The notes beneath the pieces are model-generated. The model saw only the letters and a program-made list of their open reading frames with translations, was not told the DNA's origin and ran no database searches. A stretch of DNA of 64,000 nt from Rebecca billardiae RCC1528 (taxonomy: Eukaryota > Haptophyta), in NCBI GenBank assembly GCA_965240325.2, contig OZ251225.1, positions 3,968,001 through 4,032,000 of the forward strand, written 5' to 3'. This document shows positions 9,547-19,979 of this stretch, piece by piece. The position numbers and the translations under genes are program-made. Numbering within the stretch: the first letter of the stretch is position 1; every line of letters begins with the position of its first letter.

Positions 9547-11619
9547 CGGACCGACGGGAGGGAGGGAGGCAGGGAGGAGGGGCAAGGGGGGCGGTGGGGA
9601 TGGCGGCGGTGGGGCGCGCGGCGCGCGGGGAAAAGGGGGCGCGCACCTGGCCTCCGCGGCCGCGGCCGCCCGCTCCACTCGCCGCGCCTCGCGCTCGGCG
9701 TCCGCGTCCGCGCGCGCCGCGGCGGCGTCGCGCTCGGCGGCGGCGCGCTCGCGCCGCGCGCCGCGCTCGCGCTCTGCGCCCGCGCGCACGGCCGCGCGCA
9801 GCCGGCGGCAGGCGGCGGGCACGGCGCTCGCCCACGCGTCGAGCTGCGCGGCGGCGGCGTCGGCGCCCGGCTGCGCGAGCGCCGCGCCGAGCCTCGCGCC
9901 CCTCGCCCCCTCCTCGCCCTCCCCCTCGCCGTGCTCGCCGAGCATGTCCGCGGCCGCGTCCTCCACGCACCGCAGCAGCCGGCCCAGCCAGCCGCGCGCA
10001 CCGTCGGCGAGCAGGGAGGCGTGCGCGCACGCGGCGCACGGCGCGGGGGGCGCGCGCGGCGCGGGCGGCGCGTGCGGCACGGACGCGAGCGCCGCGAGCT
10101 GCAGCGCCGACCCGGCGCCGTGCTCGCCCCGCGCGCCCGCCGGCTGCTGCGGCTGCAGCGGCTGCTGCGGCGGCGGCCGCGGCCCCGCGTGCGCGCCGCC
10201 CGCTGCCGCGCGCGCGTGCAGCCGCGCGCACTCGGCGCGCAGCGCCTCGACGGTGCCGAGCAGCAGCCGGCGCTGCGCCTCGAGCGCGGCCTCGGCGGCG
10301 CGCTGCGAGTCGGCGCACGCGACGAGCTGCGCGCGCAGCGCGTCGCGCTCGCGCTCGCTCGCCTCGAGCCGCGCCGCCGCCTCGGCCGCGCCGTGCGCCG
10401 CGCCGGCCGCGGCACCGGCCGCGGCGCGCGCCTCCGCCGCCGCCGCCTCCGCCGTCGCGCGCGCGGCGGCCTCGGCCTCGGCGGAGCGCTCGGCGGCGGC
10501 GCGCGCGGCGCGCGCGCCCGCGAGCTCGTCACGCAGCAGCTCCATCTCCGTGCGCACGTCCGCGCTCGCGCGCGCCAGCCGCTGCGCCGCCTCTGCCGCG
10601 TGCTCGTCCGCGTGTGCGAGCGCGCCACACAGCGCGTGCGCGCCGACCGCGCGCGCGCGCAGCCTCGCGCCGAGCTCGGCGACCGCGGCGCGCAGCGCGG
10701 CGGCGGCGGCGGCGTCGGCCTGCTCGGCGCGCGCAAACGCCGCGCCGCGCGCGCCGCCGCCCCCGGTCTCCTCCGCGCCGCCGCCGACGCGCGCGGCGGC
10801 GCGCGCGGCTCGCGCGTCGAGCGCGCCCGCCCACGCCTCGCGCGCCGCGCGGTGCCAGCGCTCGTCCGCGCCGCAGAGCGCGGCGGCGGCGTGCGCGGCG
10901 TCGGCGAGCGCGCCGCTCGCGGCGTCGCGCGCGCGCTGCAGCGGGCCGAGCTCCGCGCGCAGCTCCTCGCACCGCGCGCGCTCCGCCTCGAGCGCGCGGC
11001 GCGCCTCGGCCACGGCTGCCTCCGCGCGCCCGGCCGCGCCCGCGGACGCCGCCTCGCGCGCGCCGCCGCTCTCGAGGCGGGCGAGCGCGCCGTCGCGCGC
11101 GAGCACGGCCTCGTCGAGCGCGAGGCGCAGCGCGTCGCGGTCCTCGCGCAGCTCGTCGAGCGCGCCCGCCGCGCGCTCGAGCTCGGCGCGCGCCTCGTCG
11201 CGCTCGGCGCGCGCGCCCTCGAGCGCCGCGCGCAGCGTCGCCAGCGCCTCGCTCACCTCGAACTCGCCCTCCTCGCGCGCGCGCTCGTCGGAGGCGCGCG
11301 CGGCGCGCAGGGCGGAGAGCTCTTCGGTCAGATCGCCCAGCTCGCGCGCCTGCGCCTGCACCTTGGCCGCGAGCTGCGCCGCGTACTCGGCGTCGGCGGC
11401 CGGCGGCGCGCCGTCGGCCGGCGGAGCGCCGCGCCGCCCGCCCGGTGCCGGCGCCGGCGCGAGCGCGCGCGGCGCGGCACGGCGCGCGGCCGAGGCGGCG
11501 TTCGAGCCCGACGGCACGAACGGCGCCGGCGCGCGCCGCGCCGGCGCGGGCGGCAGCGCCGCGGGCTGCGCCGACCTGGACGCGCCGCGCGCGGTGAAGT
11601 CGAACGCCACTGCCTCCAT
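8612..11619 (-). CDS. Long alanine-rich coiled-coil protein with one GT-AG intron
   Basis: Modelled as exon 1 11619-9647, intron 9646-9486 (161 nt, GTGCGC...GCAG) and exon 2 9485-8612, giving 948 residues. The frame before the intron ends in codon phase 2 (GCC AG) and exon 2 resumes with G TGT GTG, so the reading joins cleanly from ERAAAAAEA into CVRAEVAELCAALGGG. The N-terminal 80 residues are Pro/Ala-rich. Most of exon 1 is heptad-like with regular Leu/Ala and Glu/Arg (for example LGDLTEELSALRAARA), typical of a long coiled coil. Exon 2 has Gly/Pro/Gln low-complexity tracts, then a last helical region (QALQQAAEARARADELSARA). No enzymatic motif was seen; a structural or cytoskeletal role would be guesswork. 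The intron holds a CACG microsatellite. The long plus-strand frames opposite are shadows. Confidence 0.65.
9501..9548. repeat. (CACG)n microsatellite inside the intron
   Basis: About 12 tandem tetranucleotides lying wholly within the inferred intron of the coiled-coil gene. This supports the segment being non-coding. Confidence 0.9.
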
Positions 11620-12142
11620 GGCCGTTCGCTTTTTGAACGGTGGGGGTCCCGCCCTTCGATTCAGACTTTTTCAGATTGCATCTCGCGGCCGCCCGGTGAG
11701 ATGACGTGTTATTATTAGTTCGTCCGGCCGTCCGTTCTCCATTCTCGCCTTCTCGGACGTGAGACCACGGCTTCCGTGGCAGTCAATCCACTTCAACTCT
11801 CTGTGTCGTGACGTGCGCACACAAGTGATACTATGCTTCAAAGTGTGACACGACATGTACAGAACGACCTCGGCACCGTCGCGCGGGGCCGAGATCCGGC
11901 CACAGGCATCATCGGAGTGCGCTCGGCCCGCAGGCGCCGTGTACGTCTGGCAGCGTCATGGCGAGTCCGCCAGGCGCGGCCGCAGAGTGTGAGTGGGGCA
12001 TCGTCGGCGCGCGGGATCGGTGTGTGGCGCCGTGAAGTACACGAACCGGCGTCCGCTGACAGCGCGGGCAGCTGCGCGGTCGGCAAGCGCCGAATATGCC
12101 GTCGTCGAAACGCCTTCCACGGGCGCCCCGACGCATGGCTGC
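11620..12142. other. Intergenic between two convergent-side minus-strand genes
   Basis: No supported gene. Directly upstream of the coiled-coil ATG, at about 11640-11660, lies a palindromic GGTGGGGGTCCCGCCCTT motif. It resembles two 20-bp palindromes at 49876 and 50580. Confidence 0.4.
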
Positions 12143-12505
12143 TCACTTGCCGCCCTCGATCTGCGCGCCGGGCCGGCGGCGGCGGCGGCGCGTGGCGCGG
12201 GGGCACGGGTCAGCGGTGGCGCGCGGGCGCGGCGCGCGGGCTCGGCGCGCGGCGCGCACCTTGTCGTCCTCCTTGTCGTGGAGGGTGAAGGGCTTGCGGT
12301 ACTCCTCGCTCACCATCTCGCTCACGCTCCGCCTCTTTGTGCGGTCCTCGCCCATCACCTCCTCGAGGCTGGAGTGGTGTCGGCCCTCGAGCGCGTGATG
12401 GTGCTCGTGCTTGGGCTTCGAGTGGAATCCCTCGCCCTTCGCCTCGGCTGTGGGCACCCACGAGAAGTCCTGGTGCTTCGCCGCTTCGTATTGCCGGATG
12501 CTCAT
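12143..12505 (-). CDS. Small histidine-rich hydrophilic protein (hypothetical), probably two exons
   Basis: Starting at the ATG at 12505, the protein begins MSIRQYEAAKHQDFSWVPT and is charged and His-rich (KPKHEHHHALEGRHHSS), then MGEDRTKRRSVSEMVSEEYRKPFTLHDKEDDK. This composition is unlike the Arg/Ala shadow frames. After DDK (12260) there is a GTGCGC donor, and a GCAG acceptor at 12162-12161 would add IEGGK and a TGA stop, giving 87 residues with a 99-nt intron. Read straight through, the product is 120 residues with an Arg/Ala tail that looks intronic. No family was recognised. The start lies about 250 bp from the divergent PC-esterase-like gene, so they may share a promoter region. Confidence 0.55.
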   Translation of the reverse strand: MSIRQYEAAKHQDFSWVPTAEAKGEGFHSKPKHEHHHALEGRHHSSLEEVMGEDRTKRRSVSEMVSEEYRKPFTLHDKEDDKVRAARRARAPRPRATADPCPRATRRRRRRPGAQIEGGK

Positions 12506-12755
12506 TGCTGTGCTGTTGGCCGCCCCCGGCTGGACCTGGTCGGTCGTGGAAGGGTTGTCGAGTCGGAGTGGCCGCTCGATCAAGCCGGCCAATGGCAGCG
12601 AAGCGGCGCGCAAACACCGGCCGCGATTGGTCAGCGTCCCGGCGTTCCACCAATCGCCGAACCCACAGCGGCACTGAAGGGCCGAAACCGAACGCGTGAC
12701 GAGCACTGCTTGAAAGTTCGCTGAAGTTCTCGCTCAACATCGGGTCGACTGCAGG

Positions 12756-13940
12756 ATGGCGGCGCCGACGACGCGCCTCCTGCTCCTCGCCGCCGGCGGC
12801 TTCGCGGCGCGCGCGGGCGGCGCGGAGGAGGGCTGCCGCGTGCGCGGCTGGGGCGTACACGGCGACCTGCTCCTCCCGCGCGGCACGCACGTCGTCTTCA
12901 TGGGCGACTCGATCGCGCGCTTCCAGTACCTCGACCTCGTGTTCAGGCTCGAGTACGGCGCCGAGGCGGAGGCCTTCCTCTCGGCGGCGGTGCACAACCC
13001 ACTGGTCTCGCAGTCCTACGAGAACTGGACGGCCTTCTACGAGCACACGCACGCGATGCTGCGCGGGCGCGAGACGTGTGACTGCTACCGCCACCCGTCC
13101 CGCTGGAGCAAGCACATGATGATGGAGAACAGGCACTACGAGAGCGCAGGACCGTGCGCGCTGCGCGCGAGCTACTTCCAGGTGCTCGGCGAGCTGCCGT
13201 CCAAGGGCATCCTCTCCGGCGCCGAGCTGCGCAGCGGGCGCGGCCCGATGCGGCAGGAGGCCTTCGTCGCGGCGGTGCGCGCGGGCAAGCTCTGGTCGGT
13301 GCGGTGGGAGCGCGCGATCGAGCGGCACGTGCGCCCGCTGCGGCCGACTGTTGTGATGCTCAACGCGGGCTTCTTCAAGTCGGAGTCGGTGGTGTGGGCC
13401 GAGGTGCGCGACGCGGCGCGCGCGGCGTCGGGCTGCGCCGTGTGGCGCACCACCACGCCGGTCTTCTCCGCGCGCAAGCTGATCAGCCCGCCACAGGACA
13501 CGGCGGCGCGGCGCGCGTTTGCCGCCTCGCCGCTGCTCGAGGGCGGCCGGCTCGTGCACGCGCACCTCGCGGCGAGGCTCGGCGTGGGCGAGGCGGCGGG
13601 CGCGGCGTATAACTTCCACGACCGGCTGCACTTCAACGTCACCGCGGGCGGGCCCAACCCGTACCACCTGCTCAACGACGCGCTGCTGCGCGGGCTGCTG
13701 CATCGGCCGCGCGCACCCGTCGGCAGCGCGGACGAGGCGAGCCGCTGGGCTGCTCGGCTGGGCGTGGGCAACGCGACGGCGGCCGCCGTGCTGCGCGGGC
13801 TGCGGCGGGGCCCGTGCCGCGCGCGGGACGCCGTGCTGGCCGGCGAGCACGGCGGGGCGGCGGTCCGATGGGATCCGCCGCTGCCTGCGCGACACCGCCG
13901 CGGGCGCGATGGCCGTCATCAAGTAGACGTAAGACGATGA
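12756..13940 (+). CDS. PC-esterase / TBL-like secreted protein (GDS...DxxH)
   Basis: A 394-residue protein with an N-terminal hydrophobic leader (TTRLLLLAAGGFAARAGG), suggesting entry into the secretory pathway. The GDS motif lies at about residues 47-54 (VVFMGDSIARFQY) and a DxxH motif at about 287-293 (FHDRLHFN). In the right order and spacing, these define the catalytic elements of the PC-esterase/trichome-birefringence-like group, whose studied members O-acetylate cell-wall or glycan substrates. The middle has aromatic and Cys-containing blocks (ENWTAFYEH, CDCYRHPSRWSKH). Potential N-glycosylation sites include ENWT and FNVT. The extreme C-terminus after about 365 turns Arg-rich; another frame there ends in GAMAVIK, so a small 3' intron or frameshift is possible. 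The substrate cannot be inferred. Confidence 0.7.
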   Translation: MAAPTTRLLLLAAGGFAARAGGAEEGCRVRGWGVHGDLLLPRGTHVVFMGDSIARFQYLDLVFRLEYGAEAEAFLSAAVHNPLVSQSYENWTAFYEHTHAMLRGRETCDCYRHPSRWSKHMMMENRHYESAGPCALRASYFQVLGELPSKGILSGAELRSGRGPMRQEAFVAAVRAGKLWSVRWERAIERHVRPLRPTVVMLNAGFFKSESVVWAEVRDAARAASGCAVWRTTTPVFSARKLISPPQDTAARRAFAASPLLEGGRLVHAHLAARLGVGEAAGAAYNFHDRLHFNVTAGGPNPYHLLNDALLRGLLHRPRAPVGSADEASRWAARLGVGNATAAAVLRGLRRGPCRARDAVLAGEHGGAAVRWDPPLPARHRRGRDGRHQVDVRR

Positions 13941-16900
13941 CGTTTTAGTCAGTCGTGGCTCTGTCGTGCTGACGACGGCTCCGGTCACCGTCCGGGACGT
14001 CCAGCAGGGGTGCATTCAGACTCTCTGGGGGGGTCTGGGGGGGGCTCCCCCCAGCCGATCGAAGGACCAAATACGCCTCAATAAGGCCCCAACTGGCGCC
14101 AGAATTCGCCGATAGCAGACCGTGTTCGCTGGTGTTGGCTGAGGGCTGCGTCGTGCGGCGTCGGCTCTGCGCCGGGCGGCCATGACGCATTATACACAGC
14201 CCCGATATCGGCGCCTCCCTCGCGAGTCAAGACGTAGCGCAGTGCAGGATCGAGCAACGCATTGACCGCTGCGGCGCACCGCGCACGGGCCACGCCGCAC
14301 CTCAGCACTCGCGAACAAGCTCTGAGCCAGCCAGCTGTGGCAGTCCTCTGAGGAGCTGCAGCCAAGCACGAGCTCGTGCGCATACCCGTGGCACCACGAG
14401 CTGACGGCGCGGCCCGGGGCGCGAGCAGCTAGAAGCCGACAAGCTCATGCGCACGCCCGCACCGCCGCGAGGTGTGGCCGCCGGCGCGAGCAGCTCGACG
14501 CGGATAGCGCGCAGCTTGCTCGAGTCGACGAGCAGCTTCTCGCCCATCGGTGACTCTCAGTGCACGAAGGTGCACCCGGGGCGCGAGCGCGACAGGGTGC
14601 CGCGGCCAACCAGGGGATGCGCCCGGATCAAGGCCTCCAAGGCGTCTCGTCTCCTCGCCCGCTCGGCGGAGCTCCATCGTGCGAGAGACCGGTCCGGGAG
14701 CCCAAAAAAAAGTTCAGCACGATGGAGTCCTCCGTGTTCGACTGTGACGACGCGTTCAAGGACAAAGAAACATACGAAATCGTCTGCGGCTTCGGTTTTG
14801 AACCTGCGGCTTCGTCCGCCGCCCCGGAGATCTTTCGATTGGTACCCTCATCGCTCCCTGGCTCCCAGGGGTTCGTCTAAATGCACCCCCCCCATAGGGT
14901 CAGTGGACGTCCCTGACTTACACAGTGGAGAAAGATCGGGCCGAAGCCGTTTGAGCATGGTCGCTTGTGCGCACGCCCATTCGAATCGATGGCGCGCTCC
15001 GAGCGGCGGGCGTGCGCGCATGTGTGCCGCGAGGGGGGCTGCGAGGCGTCGGCCGGCTTGCCAAGGCGGTTCCCCGGGGCGGCGTCACCCTCGCCCGCCC
15101 CTCCTCGCCCACCCTCGCCCCACGGGCGGCCACACGTGACCTGTTAAGATGACTTCACGGGAGCCGCGCGGCACGCGCGCGGAGAGGCGAGGAAGTGGTG
15201 TTTCGCGGAAAAACGTTCTATAGCATTGTGCTCAACCCATGTGGGCACCCGCTCCACACGTTTGTACGCCGCCAAACCGCACACAGCGGCCTGAGCAGCT
15301 CCCAGACTGACTTTCGCTCTTGAAGCCTGTTTTTGGGCCAGATCTTGGTGTGGATGTAGCGCGGCGAGGAGGCGCCGGGCGCGCGCCCGAGCTGCGTGCT
15401 GCCACTCGCCATGACCCATAGACATCGTCCGTCGCGAACGACCCGGCTCGCCTCGACCTCTCCGACCCGCCGGGCAGCCACGACCGAGCGCGCAGCCAAC
15501 GGTGTCCAAACAGAGGCTTCTCAGACCGCGTGGGATGGGCATAGGCGCGAGAGAGGGCGCCCAGCGCGCTCTTGAGATGCACAGGAGCACGCACTGATGC
15601 GTATGGAACCATCCCATCACGATCGCCCCGACCTGGCGCGCCCTATCTGGCCCGTCAGGCTGCCCGCGCCGCCGCCGCCGCGCCTCGCCGCCGCCACGGG
15701 CGCCGCCGCATCGCGGGCACGTGGGTAAGTCTGTATTCAACAAATACAGAATTTCCGGTGCGGCCCTCTGTTGGGCGGCAAGGTCGATCTGGTCGACACC
15801 TTGCCGCGCGGCATGGGCCACGGCGCGGCGAGGTGGCGGCTGGCGCACCGCGGCGCGGGCGGGATGGCTCGAGGACACCACCGCCCCGCCTCCCACGCCG
15901 CGCCGTGCGCGTGCGCCGTGCTCTCGTCGCGTACCGAATTTCCTGCGGCGAGCGACGTCACACAGCGCGACCATGCCATCGCGCGACCAAGTGCCGTCCA
16001 GCGCGGCGATTTGTCGTATTTGTTGAATACATGCGGGTACGAATCGGACGTACGACGCCCTCGACGCACACGTCGAGAGTCACGCGCGCGGCGTGGACTG
16101 GCACGCGACGCGGAGATGGCGGGCGCGGTGCCGCGGGCGCGCGACTGGTCTAGAACAGCACAATGAAGCGCGGGACGGCGCCGCGCGCGTGGGCTCGCTG
16201 CCGTCTCCTCGCAGTCGAATATTTCTGTGCACCCTCCTACCAGGTCAGTCGACCGACTTGCACGCGGCATGCGAGCACTGCGTGCGGGGAGGAGTGTGAC
16301 ATGGCAGGCTGTGGCGAGGTGGATTGCCGTGCAGGTCTACGCTAGGAAGGGCCGCTCCCGCGCTCGCGCGGTGCCTCGCGCACGCCTCGTCGAGGACGAG
16401 CGTGTTTGAATGGCTCCGGAGAAGGCTTACGATCGCTCGTTGATGGGCAGCGCGCGACACGTGCACACGACGAAGGTGACGACCAGGCACTCCGGCGAGG
16501 GCGGCTGTGCTGGTAGCAGACTGCATTCGGAGTAAGATGCGCCATCTTACGCGCCGCTTCGCCTCGCTGCATCGCCGCACTGAGCAGCAGGGCTCCACGC
16601 TCACGAATGGCTCACCACGAGCTACGTGACCGGCCAGCCGCGTGCAACCCGGCGAGGCAGAGAGGGGCGGAGAGATGGGGAGGCTGGGTGGGATGTTGCA
16701 GTCCCATGCCCGGGGCACTCGTCAGGCGCCTGCGCGGCCACCGTAGCGTCTTCTGTGCGCTCGTGCGGCCCGCGCGAGAATTTCCCCGAAAATCGGCTCG
16801 TGTCGGACGGGTTACGGTAACGATAATCCCGTTTTTGTTCACTGTGTATCGGTGGCTCGGGAGCGACGGGACTGCCCGACACCGTCGATATATATATCGT

Positions 16901-17047
16901 ATCACGACTGCTGATGATATCAATCAGCAGCAGCAATTGTAGCGCAGTAACTCTGCCGCTGACGATCCGGATGATCATCGCTCATTCGCTGCGTTTGGTG
17001 CGCCCCCCGAGCCTTTTGGCATGAACCGGTGCTGCTCGGGCCCGTAC
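13941..17047. other. Intergenic, no supported gene
   Basis: Frames here lack family motifs. A G/C homopolymer-rich stretch occurs at 14028-14054. A short frame at 14560-14880 ends in a less biased peptide (MESSVFDCDDAFKDKETYE) but I cannot assign it. A MITE-sized inverted repeat lies at 15732-16031 (separate entry), and an AT-rich patch at 16888-16905. Confidence 0.45.
15732..16031. repeat. 300-bp segment bounded by 16-bp perfect inverted repeats
   Basis: TGTATTCAACAAATAC at 15732-15747 has its exact reverse complement at 16016-16031. These AT-rich ends stand out in GC-rich DNA and suggest a small MITE-like element. No clear target duplication was seen. Confidence 0.45.
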
Positions 17048-18310
17048 TCACCCCGTAGGCCGTACCCGCCTGGCCATCACCACGGGTCGTGCACGCGACG
17101 GCGTCGTTACGACGCTGGCTGTGACCAGTGGCGGCAGCTGCGATCGCGGCCGCCGCGCTGCCACAACGTCCGAGGCAGCATTGGCTGTGCTGCTGGTGCG
17201 CTTCCGCTGTCGCTTGGCGGCGCTCACTTGTTTGGTGCTCGCCATGTCTTGCTCCAGCCCGCGCTTGTGCGCACCACTCCGAAGGCGCTTCATGCCGGCC
17301 AGCTTGTGCGTAGCGCACAGGCTGGCACGCGCGTCGCCGGGCATGCCGAACGCAGGCAGCTTGGTGCAGCCGGTGTGATCACACTTGCGGCTCACCACGT
17401 CGACCATGCCGGCCAGCTTGTGCGCAGCGCACCGGCTGGCCACGTCGCCCGGCATGCCGAACGAAGGGCACTTGGTGCAGCCGGTGTGATCACACTTGGA
17501 GCTCCTCACGTCCACCATGCCGGCCAGCTTGTGCGTAGCGCACCGGCTGGCCACGTCGCCCGGCATGCCGAACGAAGGCCGCGTGGTGCAGCCGGTGTGA
17601 TCACACTTGCGGCTCACCACGTCGACCATGCCGGCCAGCTTGTGCGTAGCGCACCGGCTGGCGCGCGCGTCGCCCGGCATGCCGAATGAGGGGCCATTGG
17701 TACAGCCGGCGTGATGACACTTGCGGTTCATCACGTCGACCATGCCGGCCAGCTTGTGCGTAGCGCACCGGCTGGCCACGTCGCCCGGCATGCCGAACGA
17801 AGGCCGCGTGGTGCAGCCGGTGTGATCACACTTGCGACACTTCAGGTTGACCATGCCAGCCAGCATGTGCACAGCACACCGGCTAGCGCGCTTGTCACCC
17901 GGCATGCCGAAGTGAGGCCGCGTGGTGCAGCCGGTGTGATCGCACTGGCGGCTCTTCAGGTCGACCATGCCGGCCAGCTTGTGCGCAGCGCACCGGCTGG
18001 CGCGCGCGTCGCCGGGCATGCCGAACGAAGGCTGCTTGGTGCAGCCCGCGCGATCACACTTGCGGCTCTTCACGTTGACCATGCCGGCCATTTTGTGCGT
18101 AGCGCACCGGCTGGCTCGCGCGTCGCCGGGCATGCCGAACGCAGGCAGCTTGGTGCAGCCGGTGTGATCACACTTGCGGCTCACCACGTCGACCATGCCG
18201 GCCAGCTTGTGCGTAGCGCACCGGCTGGCGCGCGCCTCGTCCGGCATGCCGAATGAAGGGGACTTGGTGCAGCCAGAGTGATCACACTTGCGGCTCTTCA
18301 GGTTGACCAT
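17048..18310 (-). CDS. EsV-1-7 cysteine-motif tandem-repeat protein, copy 2 (9 repeats)
   Basis: A 420-residue protein with nine EsV-1-7-type repeats (C-X4-C-X16-C-X2-H) and the same basic tail as copy 1 (GAHKRGLEQDM, AAKRQRKRT). Repeats 5, 7 and 8 have a 3-nt deletion (GDVASRC instead of GDARASRC), giving C-X15-C. Repeat 3 has CDRAGC and repeat 6 CHHAGC. The repeats are more diverged than in copy 1. Upstream of the ATG the block encoding KRLRNELAG in copy 1 is conserved, but a 2-nt insertion puts it out of frame. At about 18346 homology to copy 1 breaks into inverted-repeat elements and resumes near 19980. The frame is intact, but separation from its upstream block may have silenced the gene. 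The C-terminus ends MARRVRPTG rather than MARRVRMA. Confidence 0.75.
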   Translation of the reverse strand: MVNLKSRKCDHSGCTKSPSFGMPDEARASRCATHKLAGMVDVVSRKCDHTGCTKLPAFGMPGDARASRCATHKMAGMVNVKSRKCDRAGCTKQPSFGMPGDARASRCAAHKLAGMVDLKSRQCDHTGCTTRPHFGMPGDKRASRCAVHMLAGMVNLKCRKCDHTGCTTRPSFGMPGDVASRCATHKLAGMVDVMNRKCHHAGCTNGPSFGMPGDARASRCATHKLAGMVDVVSRKCDHTGCTTRPSFGMPGDVASRCATHKLAGMVDVRSSKCDHTGCTKCPSFGMPGDVASRCAAHKLAGMVDVVSRKCDHTGCTKLPAFGMPGDARASLCATHKLAGMKRLRSGAHKRGLEQDMASTKQVSAAKRQRKRTSSTANAASDVVAARRPRSQLPPLVTASVVTTPSRARPVVMARRVRPTG

Positions 18311-18351
18311 ATGCCGGCCAGCTCGTTGCGCAGCCTCTTGGCGTGATTTGT

Positions 18352-19280
18352 AGATTGTTGCCCGCGCCGGGAGCTGGGGAGCCGATACACACCCGGCCGC
18401 TCTGCGCGTGGTGGAACCACGCTCGCAGAGCGGCCGGGGCTAACCTCAGAGATCGGGCCCGTGACGAAACATGGCAGCGCCTCGGGACGCGTGGCCGGCG
18501 CTGGGGGGCGACACGCGTGGTGCTCGTTTGGCGTGGCGCGGTGTCGGACCGGTCGCGCGCTTGGAAGATGGACGCACCTTCACGTTGTTCGGGCACTCCC
18601 GCATCAGGTCTATGCACGCGCGTCTCTCTCGCCGCCCGCGTGGGGCTCGCTTTCACCAGCCGCCCGTGCACCCGCCTGACAATCGAGCCGCTGTAACTCG
18701 TTATGGGCGGGAATGGGCGGGCTCAGACGCATTCTGCGCGGTGATCTAGTGGTATGTGAGAAGGTTGGATGCGGCCGTTTTCTTGTGGTGGCTTGTCGTC
18801 GCTCACACGCGTCCACTTGGCTACCAGTGCGCACTGCCTGTGACTGCCTGTGCGCACGCGCTCTGACGTCTCGGCTGGGGAGGGATCGGCATGCCGGTGT
18901 CACGACGAGCCGGGGCACACGGAACTAATCGTCTACTCCTAAGCCGCGCGCACCTGGCTGGAAGTGGCTGACGAGCAAGTTGGAACCGAATGCAATCATG
19001 ATGGCACTCTACGCTCTGCTCAGCCTTGTCAGTGCGAGCACGACGGGAACGCCGTACGCGAGGCGAGGCGGCGCAATGAAGCGCGCCCCGATGGCGGAGA
19101 GCTCACCAACATGATCGAAGAGCCCGCCCGCACCCTCAGGCGTGGCCGTGGGGCGCGCGTCCGGGACCGCCTCAGGCCCCTGAGATTCGCCCCGGCCGCT
19201 CTGCGAGCATGGGTTCCCCATGCGCAGAGCGGTAAGGGTGTGTCTCGGCCAGCGCCGGGAGCGCTCGTTGGAACTTGAGC
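18352..19280. mobile_element. About 0.93-kb element with imperfect inverted ends, each carrying a hairpin
   Basis: The segment 18361-18460 matches the reverse complement of about 19160-19270: CGCC(G)GGAGCTGG-like start, ACACACCC, a hairpin, then GGGCYAAYCTCAG. The left hairpin (18393-18437) has perfect 14-bp arms CCGGCCGCTCTGCG / CGCAGAGCGGCCGG plus an inner CGTGGT/ACCACG stem. The right one (19192-19232) keeps GCCGCTCTGCG / CGCAGAGCGG with a different inner stem. No protein gene is credible inside. It interrupts the 5' flank of EsV-1-7 copy 2. The type is unknown. Confidence 0.5.
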
Positions 19281-19863
19281 GGGGGTGGAACTTGACACCG
19301 CATTTCCCAGCGAAGTGCCCCATCTCGGCGGGGCTGGCACGGTCGGCATACGCTCCTGAGCGCTCGCTTTGCGGTGCGGCAGGCCTTGGGCAGCCCAGAC
19401 AGACATGCCGCGACCGAATTACCGGGCCATGCGCGCACCACACCCGCGCTACATGGCCTACGCGCTGGACGACTGAGAGGCAACGCCGAACCACTGCATT
19501 CCACTGCCCCGCATGCACCCCGAGTCACCTTCAGAGGGCGTCGACGAGCGCAGAGCGGGTGCGTGGGAGTTCGACCAACTCGTGTACCTTCTTGCAAGCA
19601 CCTGCACCAGCGGCGAGGTCGCAAGCCAAACCTTGACCAGCCGTGGAACTTGAGCTGGTCGGCAGCAAAACCACCGTTCAACCCGGATCAAGTTAGCAGC
19701 CTGCGAGGAGGAGGCGCGGTGCGCGTCCGCGGCTGGCTAGAGGCGTCCGGACCGTGCCGTTCTCTGCCGTGCCCGCGCGCTTCCCGCCGCCGCGGGCCCC
19801 GTGTACGCCCGTCGTCGCCCTCGCCGCGCGGGCGCCAAACCGGCGTCAAGTTCCAACGAGCGC
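19261..19863. mobile_element. 603-bp segment with 18-bp perfect terminal inverted repeats
   Basis: GCGCTCGTTGGAACTTGA at 19261-19278 is the exact reverse complement of 19846-19863. It abuts or overlaps the right end of the preceding element, so the two may be one composite or nested insertions. No coding potential was recognised. MITE-like. Confidence 0.5.
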
Positions 19864-19887
19864 TCCATAATACTACCATTACAGTTT

Positions 19888-19979
19888 ACTAAGAATAAGA
19901 GACGCACACAGCTCAGCCAGGCGAGATCGTTTACTCATTCTTATGATTTATAATAACGACTAAGAATAAGAGACGCACA
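19888..19979. repeat. Direct repeat pair, 21 bp
   Basis: ACTAAGAATAAGAGACGCAC is present at 19888 and again at 19959, bracketing about 50 bp of AT-richer DNA. The second copy abuts the point where homology to the EsV-1-7 copy 1 upstream region resumes. Confidence 0.7.

Noticed and set aside
8660-11718. Long plus-strand open frames (up to 1014 codons) opposite the coiled-coil gene
   Set aside because: Composition is almost only Ala/Arg/Ser/Pro, and they run through the microsatellite intron. They are shadows of the minus-strand gene in GC-rich DNA.
12210-14015. 601-codon minus-strand frame spanning the PC-esterase gene
   Set aside because: Arg-rich shadow; the opposite frame has a signal peptide, GDS and DxxH motifs.
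18742-18775. tRNA or tRNA-derived SINE (A-box-like GATCTAGTGGTATG)
   Set aside because: No B-box or foldable cloverleaf follows within 60 nt.
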